A stretch of DNA of 64,000 nucleotides from Flavobacterium frigidimaris. GTDB lineage: Bacteria > Bacteroidota > Bacteroidia > Flavobacteriales > Flavobacteriaceae. The notes below the pieces were generated by a model. The model was not told the origin of the DNA and did no database searches. It saw only the letters and a program-made list of their open reading frames with translations. The stretch spans positions 62,001 through 126,000 of the forward strand of contig FQWG01000013.1 of the NCBI GenBank assembly GCA_900129595.1. The letters run 5' to 3'. The translations under genes and the position numbers were made by a program. Shown piece by piece: positions 26,440 through 34,578 of the stretch; position 1 is the first letter of the stretch; each line of letters starts with the position of its first letter.

Positions 26440-27321
26440 ATGAACACTACTCAAGCAAAAGAAATATCAATAGAAAAAGTATTATACCGAATGGGAATTC
26501 ATCCACAAAAAACAAACGGTTCACAAGTTTGGTTTTTAAGCCCATTTAGTAAAGAGCGTACGCCATCATTTAAGATTGATACCATAAAGAATAGATGGTA
26601 TTGTCATTCAAGCGGTTTTGGAGGCAATACCCTTGATTTTGTCATAAAACATTCACGCTGTACTGTTAGTGATGCTTTAACTTATTTAAGTGATTTTAAT
26701 TTAGTTTCTCCTTTTTTATTTCAAAAGCAAAATAATGAACAAAATAAAGTCAGTTGTAATGAAAGAAATATAGGAATAACAGAAATAAGTGATTTGAAAA
26801 ATTACAATTTAAAAAAGTACTTAATAGGGCGTGGTATTTCGAGTAAAAATTGGAATTACCTAAAAGAAGTAAAATTTACAATCGACACAAAACATTTATA
26901 TGCTATCGGATTCGAGAATCAATCAAAGGGGTTTGAACTACGCAATAGCTTCTATAAAGGGTCTATTTTAAAGAAAGATATAACTCTGATAAAATCTCCT
27001 AATAAATCAGATATCATTTTGCTGTTTGAAGGCTTTATGGACTTTTTAAGCTATGCCGAAATGAATCCAAAATTTGAGGAAAACATATTGGTTTTAAACT
27101 CAATCGCTTTATTAGAAAAAGCAAAATTAGAGTTAAAAGGCTATAATGAAATCAAGGTCTTTTTTGACAGAGACAATGCTGGTTTCAGAGCTACAAAATC
27201 AATTTTAGAAACGTTTCCAAATGCGAAGGATTCTTCCCAAGTCTATAGCAATTTTAAGGATTACAACGAATGGTTCACAGCCTACGGCATGGAAGTTAAC
27301 CAAACTGTTTCAAAGATTTAA
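26440..27321 (+). CDS. CHC2 zinc-finger/Toprim primase-like protein
   Basis: 293 residues. The N-terminal half has the DnaG-type zinc-finger pattern, with WYCHSSGFGGNTLDFV keeping Cys/His and the GxGG turn, and a second Cys near residue 75 (HSRCTV). Residues about 180-275 form a Toprim domain with LLFEGFMDFLSY (catalytic Glu) and KVFFDRDNAG (DxD). Such short DnaG-like proteins occur next to relaxase genes in Bacteroidota mobilizable elements and would prime the transferred strand. Confidence 0.85.
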   Translation: MNTTQAKEISIEKVLYRMGIHPQKTNGSQVWFLSPFSKERTPSFKIDTIKNRWYCHSSGFGGNTLDFVIKHSRCTVSDALTYLSDFNLVSPFLFQKQNNEQNKVSCNERNIGITEISDLKNYNLKKYLIGRGISSKNWNYLKEVKFTIDTKHLYAIGFENQSKGFELRNSFYKGSILKKDITLIKSPNKSDIILLFEGFMDFLSYAEMNPKFEENILVLNSIALLEKAKLELKGYNEIKVFFDRDNAGFRATKSILETFPNAKDSSQVYSNFKDYNEWFTAYGMEVNQTVSKI

Positions 27322-27449
27322 CCCAATTTATACGCGCATAGTGATATACGCAAAGTTTAGAATTTCAAGATGTGTTTTCCGCTAGCGCTACAAACATTCT
27401 TGCATTCTCTCCCGATGGTCGCCAATGAAAAACACAACAATTAAAAATT
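27322..27449 (+). other. candidate origin of transfer (oriT) region
   Basis: 128 bp directly before the mobilization genes, GC-richer than its surroundings. It has ATACGC repeated (27351 area) and a perfect palindrome CGCTAGCG. oriT sites usually lie next to the MobC/relaxase genes. No nick site can be fixed by eye. Confidence 0.35.
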
Positions 27450-27773
27450 ATGATTATGAGCCAAGCAAGAACAAAAATTATAATGTTTAGGACTACAACC
27501 ATTGAGAAAAAAATCATTGAAAAAAAAGCGAAAGGTAGAAAAATGAATACCGCTAGTTTTTGCAGAATGGTAGCCTTAGAACGTAAAAATAAATCTGTTT
27601 TTACTGAGGAAGAATTAAAAGCTTTTGAGAATCTGCATTACATACGAAATGGTTTTGTCAAAATTAATAACCTTCTAAAAGATAAAGATTCTTTGTTTGC
27701 CTCTGAAGTAATGAAAACGGTTAAACAAACTGATTCAGTTTTAAAAATTTTTAGTGATGGTAGGCAAAGCTAA
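27450..27773 (+). CDS. MobC-like relaxosome accessory protein
   Basis: 107 residues. The first 45 residues match the ribbon-helix-helix start of plasmid mobilization proteins (KIIMFRTTTIEKKIIEKKAK, then NTASFCRMVAL). It overlaps the relaxase gene by 17 bp. It would bind oriT and position the relaxase. A second ATG six bases on (27456) is equally possible as start. Confidence 0.8.
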   Translation: MIMSQARTKIIMFRTTTIEKKIIEKKAKGRKMNTASFCRMVALERKNKSVFTEEELKAFENLHYIRNGFVKINNLLKDKDSLFASEVMKTVKQTDSVLKIFSDGRQS

Positions 27774-28854
27774 AAGCATCGGACACACATCAAATGCAAT
27801 TGACTATGGAAAAGACAAATTGAATGCCGAAGAAATCACTAGGCACAATGTAATTGGTAGTACTGGATTAGAAATTGAAAATGAGTTTAAGGTATATCAA
27901 AATCTAAATTCTAATACGAGACTAAATACTATCTCAGTTGTACTAAGTCCAGAGCCTGAAGACGGAAAAAAATTAACAAACGAAGATTTTAAGCAAATCA
28001 CCGAAAGTTATCTTGAAAAGATGAATTTAAAAGAGCACCAGCATATTGCCTACGTTCATAAAGATAGAGACCACAACCATTTACATATATATGTAAACCG
28101 AATTGACAACAAAGGCAATGCCTATAATGACTCCTTTATCGGGAAAAAGACTTCTCAAAAAGCTAATGAAATAGCGAAAGAAAAAGGATTGATTTCAGCA
28201 AGGGACAAGATGTTTCAAAACATTGAAAAAAACAGAAATGAGCTAAAAGAAATCAAAGCGGAAATCTATAAAAAGCATCAGGAAGTTTTAAAGCAAAATC
28301 CTCAAAGCTTTCAAGATTATATCAAACAAATGGATTTGAAAGGATTAGAAGTAAAACCAACCATAAATAGACAAGGGCAGATTCAAGGTTTCAGGATTAC
28401 AGATAAGGAGACACAAAAGGATTTTAAAGCAAGCGAAATACATCGCTCTATGTCAGGTAGCAATTTAATAAAAAGCGGTCTAAGAAACGACTTAAATCAT
28501 AATCTCGATACTACTCTGAAACGTACACAGGGTAAGCAGATATCAAAAAGCCATTCCAATAAAAACTTAGCCAACACAATTCCGAAAGAAATTAAAAACC
28601 AAGTAAATCAATTAAGCAGAAATGGAACTAAATCAGTTGCTCAGGTATTAGGAAAGCAAAAAATAACGAAACAAGAATTTAAATACCTGAAAACAGTTCT
28701 TAAACCAATGGCAGAAATTGAACTAAAAAATACTGAGAAAGAACGTTTAGAGTCAATTTCAAAAGACATTGAATATGCAAAAAATCTTCAAAAAATTGAA
28801 GATGCTGAAATAATAAAACCAAACAACAATTTAAAATTAGAATTAGATCGATGA
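27757..28854 (+). CDS. relaxase (MobA/VirD2 type)
   Basis: 365 residues from the ATG at 27757; a GTG sits one codon upstream. The relaxase domain covers residues 1-150 with the metal-binding block HKDRDHNHLHIYVNRID starting at His101. A candidate nucleophile Tyr is Tyr18 (AIDYGKDK). The rest is Lys/Glu-rich helix. It nicks oriT and stays bound to the transferred strand. The stop overlaps the next gene by 4 bp (ATGA), so the mobilization genes are translationally coupled. Confidence 0.9.
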   Translation: MVGKAKSIGHTSNAIDYGKDKLNAEEITRHNVIGSTGLEIENEFKVYQNLNSNTRLNTISVVLSPEPEDGKKLTNEDFKQITESYLEKMNLKEHQHIAYVHKDRDHNHLHIYVNRIDNKGNAYNDSFIGKKTSQKANEIAKEKGLISARDKMFQNIEKNRNELKEIKAEIYKKHQEVLKQNPQSFQDYIKQMDLKGLEVKPTINRQGQIQGFRITDKETQKDFKASEIHRSMSGSNLIKSGLRNDLNHNLDTTLKRTQGKQISKSHSNKNLANTIPKEIKNQVNQLSRNGTKSVAQVLGKQKITKQEFKYLKTVLKPMAEIELKNTEKERLESISKDIEYAKNLQKIEDAEIIKPNNNLKLELDR

Positions 28855-29183
28855 AAAATATAGAAATAGTGGCAGAAATTATCGCAGATGAAACAAAAAA
28901 ACTAGAAAAACTGGTTTCTGAGCAGTCAAATTTAGTTAAGGAGTTTTCAATCTGCATGGAAAAGGCATTAGAAATGGAAATTCAGCCAAAAACCGAACGC
29001 TTAGAGGAGGTTATCGCACACTGGAATCTATTATTCACACGGCAAAAGAATCAAATTCAAGAGTTGCAAAACACTCAGAGGGAGGAAAACAAAAAGCAAA
29101 GATTAGGAACATACATTTTACTGATTTTGACAATAATCTTACTGATTTCAATACTACTACTATTAACATTTAAAAGAATATAA
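28851..29183 (+). CDS. small coiled-coil membrane protein of the mobilization operon
   Basis: 110 residues: long amphipathic helix (1-80) and one C-terminal membrane segment (about 86-106). Starts in a 4-bp overlap with the relaxase stop and ends two bases before the coupling-protein start. The layout recalls MobB-type membrane partners that link relaxosome and coupling protein; this is inference from position. Confidence 0.6.
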   Translation: MKNIEIVAEIIADETKKLEKLVSEQSNLVKEFSICMEKALEMEIQPKTERLEEVIAHWNLLFTRQKNQIQELQNTQREENKKQRLGTYILLILTIILLISILLLLTFKRI

Positions 29184-29185
29184 TT

Positions 29186-31102
29186 ATGAGTCATGGACCA
29201 ACCGTTGGAGAAATGAATACTGAAATTGGTATTCTTCTCCGTATTTTAAAATTCATCTTACTTTTTACTATAATATCAACAGTAATACTTTTAGAAACTC
29301 ATCTGCTTGTGTTTTCCGTAACTAATTTGTGGACTGATTCTTATAATTTTCAATTAAAGGAATTAAAGCCAAATTACTTTGCAAATGGATATAATAACTT
29401 CTTGTATCTGTTTTCAAAATTTGTAGCTAGTAAGATGCCATATTTGGCAAACTTTGGAGTGATATTATGCATTCCCTCGATCGTTTATGTTTCATTTTAT
29501 CATGCGAAACAAAAGCGATTTCCTAGAATAATTATTAGCACTTTAATCAATAACATTTTAATAGTCTTTTTAATTGCTTTATTAGGAAAATTATTAAGCA
29601 CACTTATTGGAAATTTTGGAGCAATAATCTGTCTAACTCCTATTCTATATACGGTTTATCTACTAAAATTTAAGAATAGAACCAAACAGAATCAAACCGA
29701 GAAATTTGATAAAATAAAAAAGTCCGAAAAAGAAGATTCTTTCACGTTTAAAACAAATCAAGGCTTGATAACCTTAGATAATCCGTACAGGGGAATCTAT
29801 ATTCAAGGCGGAGCAGGTTCAGGAAAATCAGCGAGTATTTTCGAGCCAATTATTCAACAGATTGGAGAAAAAGGATTTACAGGAATACTATACGATTTCA
29901 AAAGCCCAGAATTGACCGATAAAGTTTATTTGAGTTTTGAAAACACTTCAATTAAAGTAAAGAATATTGATTTTAAGCATCCTTTATTGAGTGACAGAGT
30001 AAATCCTATACATCCAAAATATTTGACCAAAATTGCGATAGCAAATGAGTACAGTCAGGTCATTGTCAACAATCTTTTGCCTGAATCAATTAAGAAAATG
30101 GATTTTTGGCTTGGTAGTGCCAAGAATATTTTAGTATCTGTCATTTGGTGGTTAAGACAAAAGCATCCCGATATATGTACGCTTCCACATGTGATATCAT
30201 TTATAGTACAAACCCCATTTGATGTTTTAGTACAAAAGATATCGGAAGACCCTGAAGCAAGAGGTATGTTAGCTGCATTACAAGAATCTATTGATAGAAA
30301 TGCAGACCGTACAATTGCGGGAATGCTTGCAACCCTTCAAAATGCTTTATCTATTCTTAATGCTCCTGATATCTTTTGGCTCATGTCAAGCAACGATGTT
30401 GATTTGCATTTGAATAATAAAGACAATTTAACATTCTTATGTTTAGGAAATGACAGTACACTCCCAACTATTTATACACCAGCAATCTCACTAATTATTT
30501 CCGTAGCCCTTAGGCAAATGAATCAACCGAATCAGCAAAAATCAGTTGTCTTATTAGACGAAGCTCCAACAATTTTTATCCCAAATATTGAACAAATTCC
30601 TGCTACTGCAAGGAGCAATAAAATCGCTACAATATTTGGAGTTCAAGATTATGCTCAATTGGCTGATAAATATGGTGAGGGAAAAGCACAGGTTATTATT
30701 TCAAACTTAGGGAATCAATTCTTCGGAAGAACTACGAATTACAAAACTGCTGAAATGGTTCAAAATCTATTCAGTAAAAAGGATGAAGCATTTACATCTA
30801 AGAGTACAGGTGATGGTACAAGTGGAAAGTTTATACACCTAGGAAGTAATACCAGTTCAGGAACTAGCGAAAACATACAGGAACGAAATCGTGTAAAGAT
30901 TAGTGATATAGTCAATTTAGCACAAGGAGAGTTCTACGGTATTATAGCTGAAGGAAGTCCACGAGAATTTTTAAAAACTCAATTTTTAAGAGACGAGATA
31001 CAAGGGAAATATATCAATCAGAAGCTACCAATAAGCGATAGCATGATGCAAGAGAACTACTATAAAATCATTGCAGAATGCAAAGAAATTATATCAAGTT
31101 AA
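29186..31102 (+). CDS. type IV coupling protein (VirD4/TraG type)
   Basis: 638 residues. Membrane segments at about 15-40, 75-95 and 110-155, then the ATPase: GGAGSGKSAS (Walker A, residues 208-216) and VVLLDEAP (Walker B near 457), with the TraG/VirD4 pattern FGVQDYAQL after it. It hands the relaxase-DNA complex to a mating channel. The element brings its own coupling protein although it lacks the channel, so specificity to a helper system would be set here. Confidence 0.9.
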   Translation: MSHGPTVGEMNTEIGILLRILKFILLFTIISTVILLETHLLVFSVTNLWTDSYNFQLKELKPNYFANGYNNFLYLFSKFVASKMPYLANFGVILCIPSIVYVSFYHAKQKRFPRIIISTLINNILIVFLIALLGKLLSTLIGNFGAIICLTPILYTVYLLKFKNRTKQNQTEKFDKIKKSEKEDSFTFKTNQGLITLDNPYRGIYIQGGAGSGKSASIFEPIIQQIGEKGFTGILYDFKSPELTDKVYLSFENTSIKVKNIDFKHPLLSDRVNPIHPKYLTKIAIANEYSQVIVNNLLPESIKKMDFWLGSAKNILVSVIWWLRQKHPDICTLPHVISFIVQTPFDVLVQKISEDPEARGMLAALQESIDRNADRTIAGMLATLQNALSILNAPDIFWLMSSNDVDLHLNNKDNLTFLCLGNDSTLPTIYTPAISLIISVALRQMNQPNQQKSVVLLDEAPTIFIPNIEQIPATARSNKIATIFGVQDYAQLADKYGEGKAQVIISNLGNQFFGRTTNYKTAEMVQNLFSKKDEAFTSKSTGDGTSGKFIHLGSNTSSGTSENIQERNRVKISDIVNLAQGEFYGIIAEGSPREFLKTQFLRDEIQGKYINQKLPISDSMMQENYYKIIAECKEIISS

Positions 31103-31148
31103 AAACAATTATTCAAAATCAATTTTTATAAATTAAAATCAATTACAA

Positions 31149-31694
31149 ATGAAAAAAACTAAATTATTTCTTGGGGTATTATTACTATCAGCTTTTACGA
31201 AAGGCTATTCCCAAACCTACAAAAATGCTTTTGGTGTTAGCATTGGGGCAACACAGGACGGTTATGGTGTAATGTTAAGTCATAATTTCTTTATTCACGG
31301 AGACAACTCAATTTCGGCTTCTATTCTTGCAACAGATGCTAAATACAAAATCGGAGAAGATAAAATAGGTTACAACGACATTACTCTTAATTTGGGATAT
31401 TCTGTCCCCTTGTATCTTACTCAAAACAGAAAATTCGGGATTGTCTTAGGGAGCGGTGTAGTACTTGGCTACGAAATAGTCAACGATAATAAAGACTTGA
31501 ATTTAAGCAATGGAAGTTTGATTTTGGATGAATCAAAATTCATTTATGGGGCTTATGCGGGATTAGACTTTGACTACCTTATTAATGATAGAACAACGTT
31601 TTTTATAAAAGTAAACGAGTATTATCACGCTAATTCCGATTTGGGAAAATTTGTTCCGTTTGCAGGAATTGGACTTAGATATTATACCAATTAA
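31149..31694 (+). CDS. TraO-like outer-membrane conjugation protein
   Basis: 181 residues, signal peptide ending KGYSQ, then an eight-strand-like beta-barrel ending in Tyr-rich GIGLRYYTN. The middle and end (GYEIVN, FIYGAYAGLDFDYLINDRT, GKFVPFAGIGL) follow the pattern of TraO from Bacteroidota conjugative transposons, from my knowledge of that family. No other tra gene is present in the window. It might help recruit a helper channel, or be a remnant of a larger element. Confidence 0.7.
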   Translation: MKKTKLFLGVLLLSAFTKGYSQTYKNAFGVSIGATQDGYGVMLSHNFFIHGDNSISASILATDAKYKIGEDKIGYNDITLNLGYSVPLYLTQNRKFGIVLGSGVVLGYEIVNDNKDLNLSNGSLILDESKFIYGAYAGLDFDYLINDRTTFFIKVNEYYHANSDLGKFVPFAGIGLRYYTN

Positions 31695-31731
31695 ATAGAT
31701 TAAATAAACAATATAATTATATATAATAAAG

Positions 31732-32226
31732 ATGAAAAAAAATATTAGAAAAATCGGAATGTTAATGATAATATTTTCTTTAATGGCTTGCACCAAAGAA
31801 GTAGATGTTTTAGAGCCAAAACTAGCAGGCTCTTACAAAATTGAATCAATTATAACAGATTTACCTGTTGATTTAGACAACGATGGAGTTGCTAATACAG
31901 ATATGAGTAAAGAAAAAGACCGTGGCTATTGTCGTTTTGATGATACTTTTTCATTTAACAATGGTAACAAAGGAATTTGGGCTGATGGTTCTGATATTTG
32001 TAGCAATGCCTTAGAGCCTTCTGACGATTATTTTAATTACATCTATGACAAGGCAAAAAAAACTATTTCTATGGAAATATTTCACAAAGGAGAAAAAGAA
32101 AGTGAGCTTTTAGAACTTACTGATGTTTTTGTCAGCTACAAGGACGGAAGACAAACACTTAAATTTAGTTTCTACGACGAACGTTATACTAACAGAATAG
32201 TAACGTACTATCTTGTATCTGAATAA
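31732..32226 (+). CDS. lipocalin-like lipoprotein
   Basis: 164 residues, signal with lipobox LMAC (Cys20). The mature part begins LEPKLAGSYKIESI, as in small lipocalin-like secreted proteins, and has a DLDNDG block that could bind calcium. Follows the TraO-like gene by 37 bp on the same strand. An entry-exclusion or surface role is possible; nothing in the sequence decides. Confidence 0.6.
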   Translation: MKKNIRKIGMLMIIFSLMACTKEVDVLEPKLAGSYKIESIITDLPVDLDNDGVANTDMSKEKDRGYCRFDDTFSFNNGNKGIWADGSDICSNALEPSDDYFNYIYDKAKKTISMEIFHKGEKESELLELTDVFVSYKDGRQTLKFSFYDERYTNRIVTYYLVSE

Positions 32227-32252
32227 GTAAACGAACATAAACAATTAAAAAC

Positions 32253-32834
32253 ATGGATTTATACTTTGTAAAAATATTAGACCAACAAAAAATAAAAGTT
32301 GGCATTTCAGAGAATGCAAAAAAAAGAATAGTGACTATTCAAAATGCTGGAGGCTATCCTGATAATCAGATTTATTCAAATATTTTTCATGATTCTGGTC
32401 AATTTGAAAGCACCTTAAAAGTGTTGTTCAAGGACTATCAAATCAAAGGAGAGTGGTTTGAATACAAAGGGCTTGTAGAATTTTTTCATAAAAAAATTCA
32501 GTTTGAAAATAAAATAGATTTGAATATGATTCGCACTCTGCCAAAAAAGTTCCTCAATTCAATAGATTTTAATCTAGATAAAGAAAGTCAGAAAATAGAA
32601 AAAACTATACAAAAACAACAATCTGACAAAGAGAGATTGGTAATAAAAGGTGATATTTTTAATTTATCAAAAGAGGAACTAGAAATGATAAAAAAAGGAG
32701 AAACAGTATATTTATATGACAATTTTGTTGACTTCTTTCACGGAAAGACTTTCATTACTTGGGAGTTTGAAGATAAACGGCATATTGTACAAGCTTTTTT
32801 AAAAAAACTAGGCGTAGAATTTAAGCGGTTATAA
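32253..32834 (+). CDS. T5orf172/GIY-YIG-like domain protein
   Basis: 193 residues. Residues 1-75 have the pattern of the T5orf172 branch of GIY-YIG domains: VKILDQQKIKVGISENAKKR, a Glu in FESTLKVLF and a GEWFEY end. The C-terminal half is unlike anything I know. Could be a DNA-binding or nicking protein carried as cargo. The canonical GIY and YIG tyrosines are not all present, so nuclease activity is uncertain. Confidence 0.55.
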   Translation: MDLYFVKILDQQKIKVGISENAKKRIVTIQNAGGYPDNQIYSNIFHDSGQFESTLKVLFKDYQIKGEWFEYKGLVEFFHKKIQFENKIDLNMIRTLPKKFLNSIDFNLDKESQKIEKTIQKQQSDKERLVIKGDIFNLSKEELEMIKKGETVYLYDNFVDFFHGKTFITWEFEDKRHIVQAFLKKLGVEFKRL

Positions 32835-32934
32835 AAGAGACGGATTCTCTGAATATTGTAATATTCTTGTAATCTTTAGGTCTTAAATTATTGGCACTTT
32901 AGACATTGAAAAAAATAATTAAAAAAATAAAACA

Positions 32935-33171
32935 ATGAGTAGTATCACATTAACAGAACTTTACTCTTTATTGTCTGAAAAAGTAGGGAAAGAAACAGCT
33001 TTAAGTTTGACTTCTTACATTGAACGAAAAATAGACAAAGAAGTAGAGCAAAATAGGAGCGACTTAGTAACTAAGAAAGAATTAGAAAAACGATTAAGAT
33101 GGATGCTAGGCATATTTATTATCGTTTCATTAATGATATTTGGTTTATTTATTGCCATTTTATTAAAATAA
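32935..33171 (+). CDS. small coiled-coil membrane protein (DUF1640-like)
   Basis: 78 residues. A helical N-terminus ends in DLVTKKELEKRL, the signature of small CCDC90/DUF1640-type proteins, followed by one membrane segment (about 56-76). Role unknown. Preceded by 100 bp without a gene. Confidence 0.5.
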   Translation: MSSITLTELYSLLSEKVGKETALSLTSYIERKIDKEVEQNRSDLVTKKELEKRLRWMLGIFIIVSLMIFGLFIAILLK

Positions 33172-33244
33172 AATTTAAAGTCCTGCTTCGGTAGGATTTT
33201 TTTGCTTGAACTACTAATTTTTAAAGTAATTAAAAGAATCATTT

Positions 33245-33511
33245 ATGAAATGGGAAGCAATAGAAACCGAAGAAGATTACAATAAAGCTGTAATACGAGC
33301 TATTGAGATTTTTCACGCTGAACCAAATACACCTGAAGATGATGAACTAGGAATTTTATGTTTATTAATTAAAGATTATGAAGACAGACATTATCTAATA
33401 CTTGAATTAGATGTTCTAGAAAATATTAAAAAGGGATTGGAGGAAATGAAACAATCTAAAAAAGGTAATTTGAAAACTACTCCTGCTAAAGATTTTTTGA
33501 ATGAGTTATGA
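33245..33511 (+). CDS. HigA-type antitoxin N-terminal domain without the DNA-binding half
   Basis: 88 residues. MKWEAIETEEDYNKAVIRAIEIF, the PNTPEDDELGIL block and LLIKDYEDRHY are the N-terminal part of HigA-family antitoxins, which normally continue into a helix-turn-helix domain. Here the chain ends in a short Lys-rich tail with no such domain. No HigB toxin gene is adjacent. It may be a decayed antitoxin or a stand-alone toxin-binding module. A second protein with a related N-terminus follows 30 bp downstream. Confidence 0.6.
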   Translation: MKWEAIETEEDYNKAVIRAIEIFHAEPNTPEDDELGILCLLIKDYEDRHYLILELDVLENIKKGLEEMKQSKKGNLKTTPAKDFLNEL

Positions 33512-33540
33512 AACTGTGCAATCCTTAAAAACTGAAAAAG

Positions 33541-33990
33541 ATGTTAAATAAAGAATTTGAAGTAGCTGAAAAAAGAATGAATGAGATATTAAACATAGCT
33601 ACCCAAAAAGGTGGTTTTGCTTTTTTAACCCCTGATGAAGATTTAGAATTGGATAAAGTTTCTAGTATAGTTAAGAGTTACGAAGACGTACATCTTATTA
33701 TTGGTACACCTCAAACAATGTATAATAAAATAAAACCAAACATTGCATTTATTGAAATAGGTAATGATGGAACTTATGGCGTGTATATTGAAAATAGTAC
33801 ATTAAATTACGGAATTCATGGAACTGGGAAAACTATAAAAGAAGCTATAGAAGATTTTTTTAATTCATATAAGGAAATGAAAGAATTTTACAATGAAAAG
33901 GGGAAAGAGTTTATCGAAGCAACTTTTGAGTTTAAGTACGATGTGGCTTCTTTTCTAGAGTATTATGGAAAGAATTGTTTACGTAGATAA
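33541..33990 (+). CDS. HigA-like/HicB-like hybrid antitoxin, 3' truncated
   Basis: 149 residues. Residues 1-50 repeat the HigA-like helical start (LTPDEDLELDKVSSIVKSYEDVH). Residues 65-120 are a HicB-like fold (FIEIGNDGTYGVYIEN, then GTGKTIKEAIEDFFNSY). FEFKYDVASFLEYYGK near the end is how related Bacteroidota antitoxins lead into their helix-turn-helix, but here the frame stops six residues later (NCLRR). The 14-bp repeat array begins three bases after the stop. So the DNA-binding domain seems lost, perhaps replaced by the array. Confidence 0.6.
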   Translation: MLNKEFEVAEKRMNEILNIATQKGGFAFLTPDEDLELDKVSSIVKSYEDVHLIIGTPQTMYNKIKPNIAFIEIGNDGTYGVYIENSTLNYGIHGTGKTIKEAIEDFFNSYKEMKEFYNEKGKEFIEATFEFKYDVASFLEYYGKNCLRR

Positions 33991-33992
33991 GT

Positions 33993-34138
33993 AAATAACG
34001 TGAAAAGCCGTTCCGGATCTTTTCTTCAGAAGTACAAAATAACGTGAAAACGAGAACCAGGAATGAGCTGCAGAAATGCAAAATAACGTGAAAACAGAAA
34101 AAGCGCTTACAGCTGGCCAATTAAAAATAACGTGAAAA
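33993..34138. repeat. array of four 14-bp repeats at exact 44-bp period
   Basis: AAATAACGTGAAAA occurs without change at 33993, 34037, 34081 and 34125. The three spacers are each exactly 30 bp, differ from each other, and are near 45-50 percent GC in a region of about 30 percent. Read on the plus strand each unit is also a GTG-started ORF of 15 codons whose TGA overlaps the next GTG (ACGTGA). The array lies between the truncated antitoxin gene and the promoter of the restriction-modification regulator. No Cas gene is in the window and the repeat is far too short for a normal CRISPR. Confidence 0.85.
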
Positions 34139-34181
34139 TTAAAACTTGCACATTTGCACTTGTACTTTAAGATAAAAAAAA

Positions 34182-34225
34182 TTGTAGCGTTCAAAATCTT
34201 AACTATATTTGCCATATATTGGCAA
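34182..34225 (+). promoter_or_regulatory. promoter with palindromic operator for the R-M regulator
   Basis: TTG (34182-34184), 19 bp, TATATTTG (34204-34211): a full Bacteroidota -33/-7 promoter. The inverted repeat TTGCCA-TATAT-TGGCAA (34209-34225) covers the -7 end and the likely start site, 25 bp before the regulator gene. This is the layout of self-regulated controller (C) proteins of restriction-modification systems. Confidence 0.7.
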
Positions 34226-34249
34226 GTGTAATTTTAGCAAGTATTAATT

Positions 34250-34573
34250 ATGGCAACATTTGGAGAGTTTTTGAGAGGGGAGAGAAATAAGAGAGGATTG
34301 AATCAAAGTGAATTTGGACAGTCTTTCGGTATTATTATGACTGAGATTTCTAAAATAGAAACAGGAAAGAAAAAATTTCCGTTTGCAAGTCTTGAATCAC
34401 TTGCTGAATTTTTAGAGAAAGACTATTTAGAGTTAAAAAATTTATATGTTGCTGACAAGTTGGTTGAAGAAGCTCATAAATACAACTGTTCAGATGCTGT
34501 TTTTGCTGTAGCAGAAAACCAATCAAAATATTTAAAAAATAAGAATGTTAAACAAGGTGAACTAAAATTCTAA
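34250..34573 (+). CDS. XRE-family regulator, controller-like protein of the R-M system
   Basis: 107 residues. Residues 5-62 are a Cro/C1-type helix-turn-helix: GEFLRGERNKRGLNQSEFGQ, then TEISKIETGKKKFP. The C-terminal 40 residues are helical and may dimerise. It begins 5 bp before the large restriction-modification gene and has a palindromic operator over its own promoter, so it probably controls itself and the enzyme, delaying restriction on entry to a new host. No proof of binding. Confidence 0.8.
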   Translation: MATFGEFLRGERNKRGLNQSEFGQSFGIIMTEISKIETGKKKFPFASLESLAEFLEKDYLELKNLYVADKLVEEAHKYNCSDAVFAVAENQSKYLKNKNVKQGELKF

Positions 34574-34578
34574 TAAAT

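Noticed and set aside
33993..34138. Calling the 44-bp-period array a CRISPR array
   Set aside because: Repeat is 14 bp, only four copies, no Cas gene in 64 kb. Reported as an unnamed repeat array instead.
33932..34215. Minus-strand frames (62 and 78 codons) across the repeat array
   Set aside because: Their internal likeness comes from the DNA repeat, and the period of 44 shifts the frame between units.
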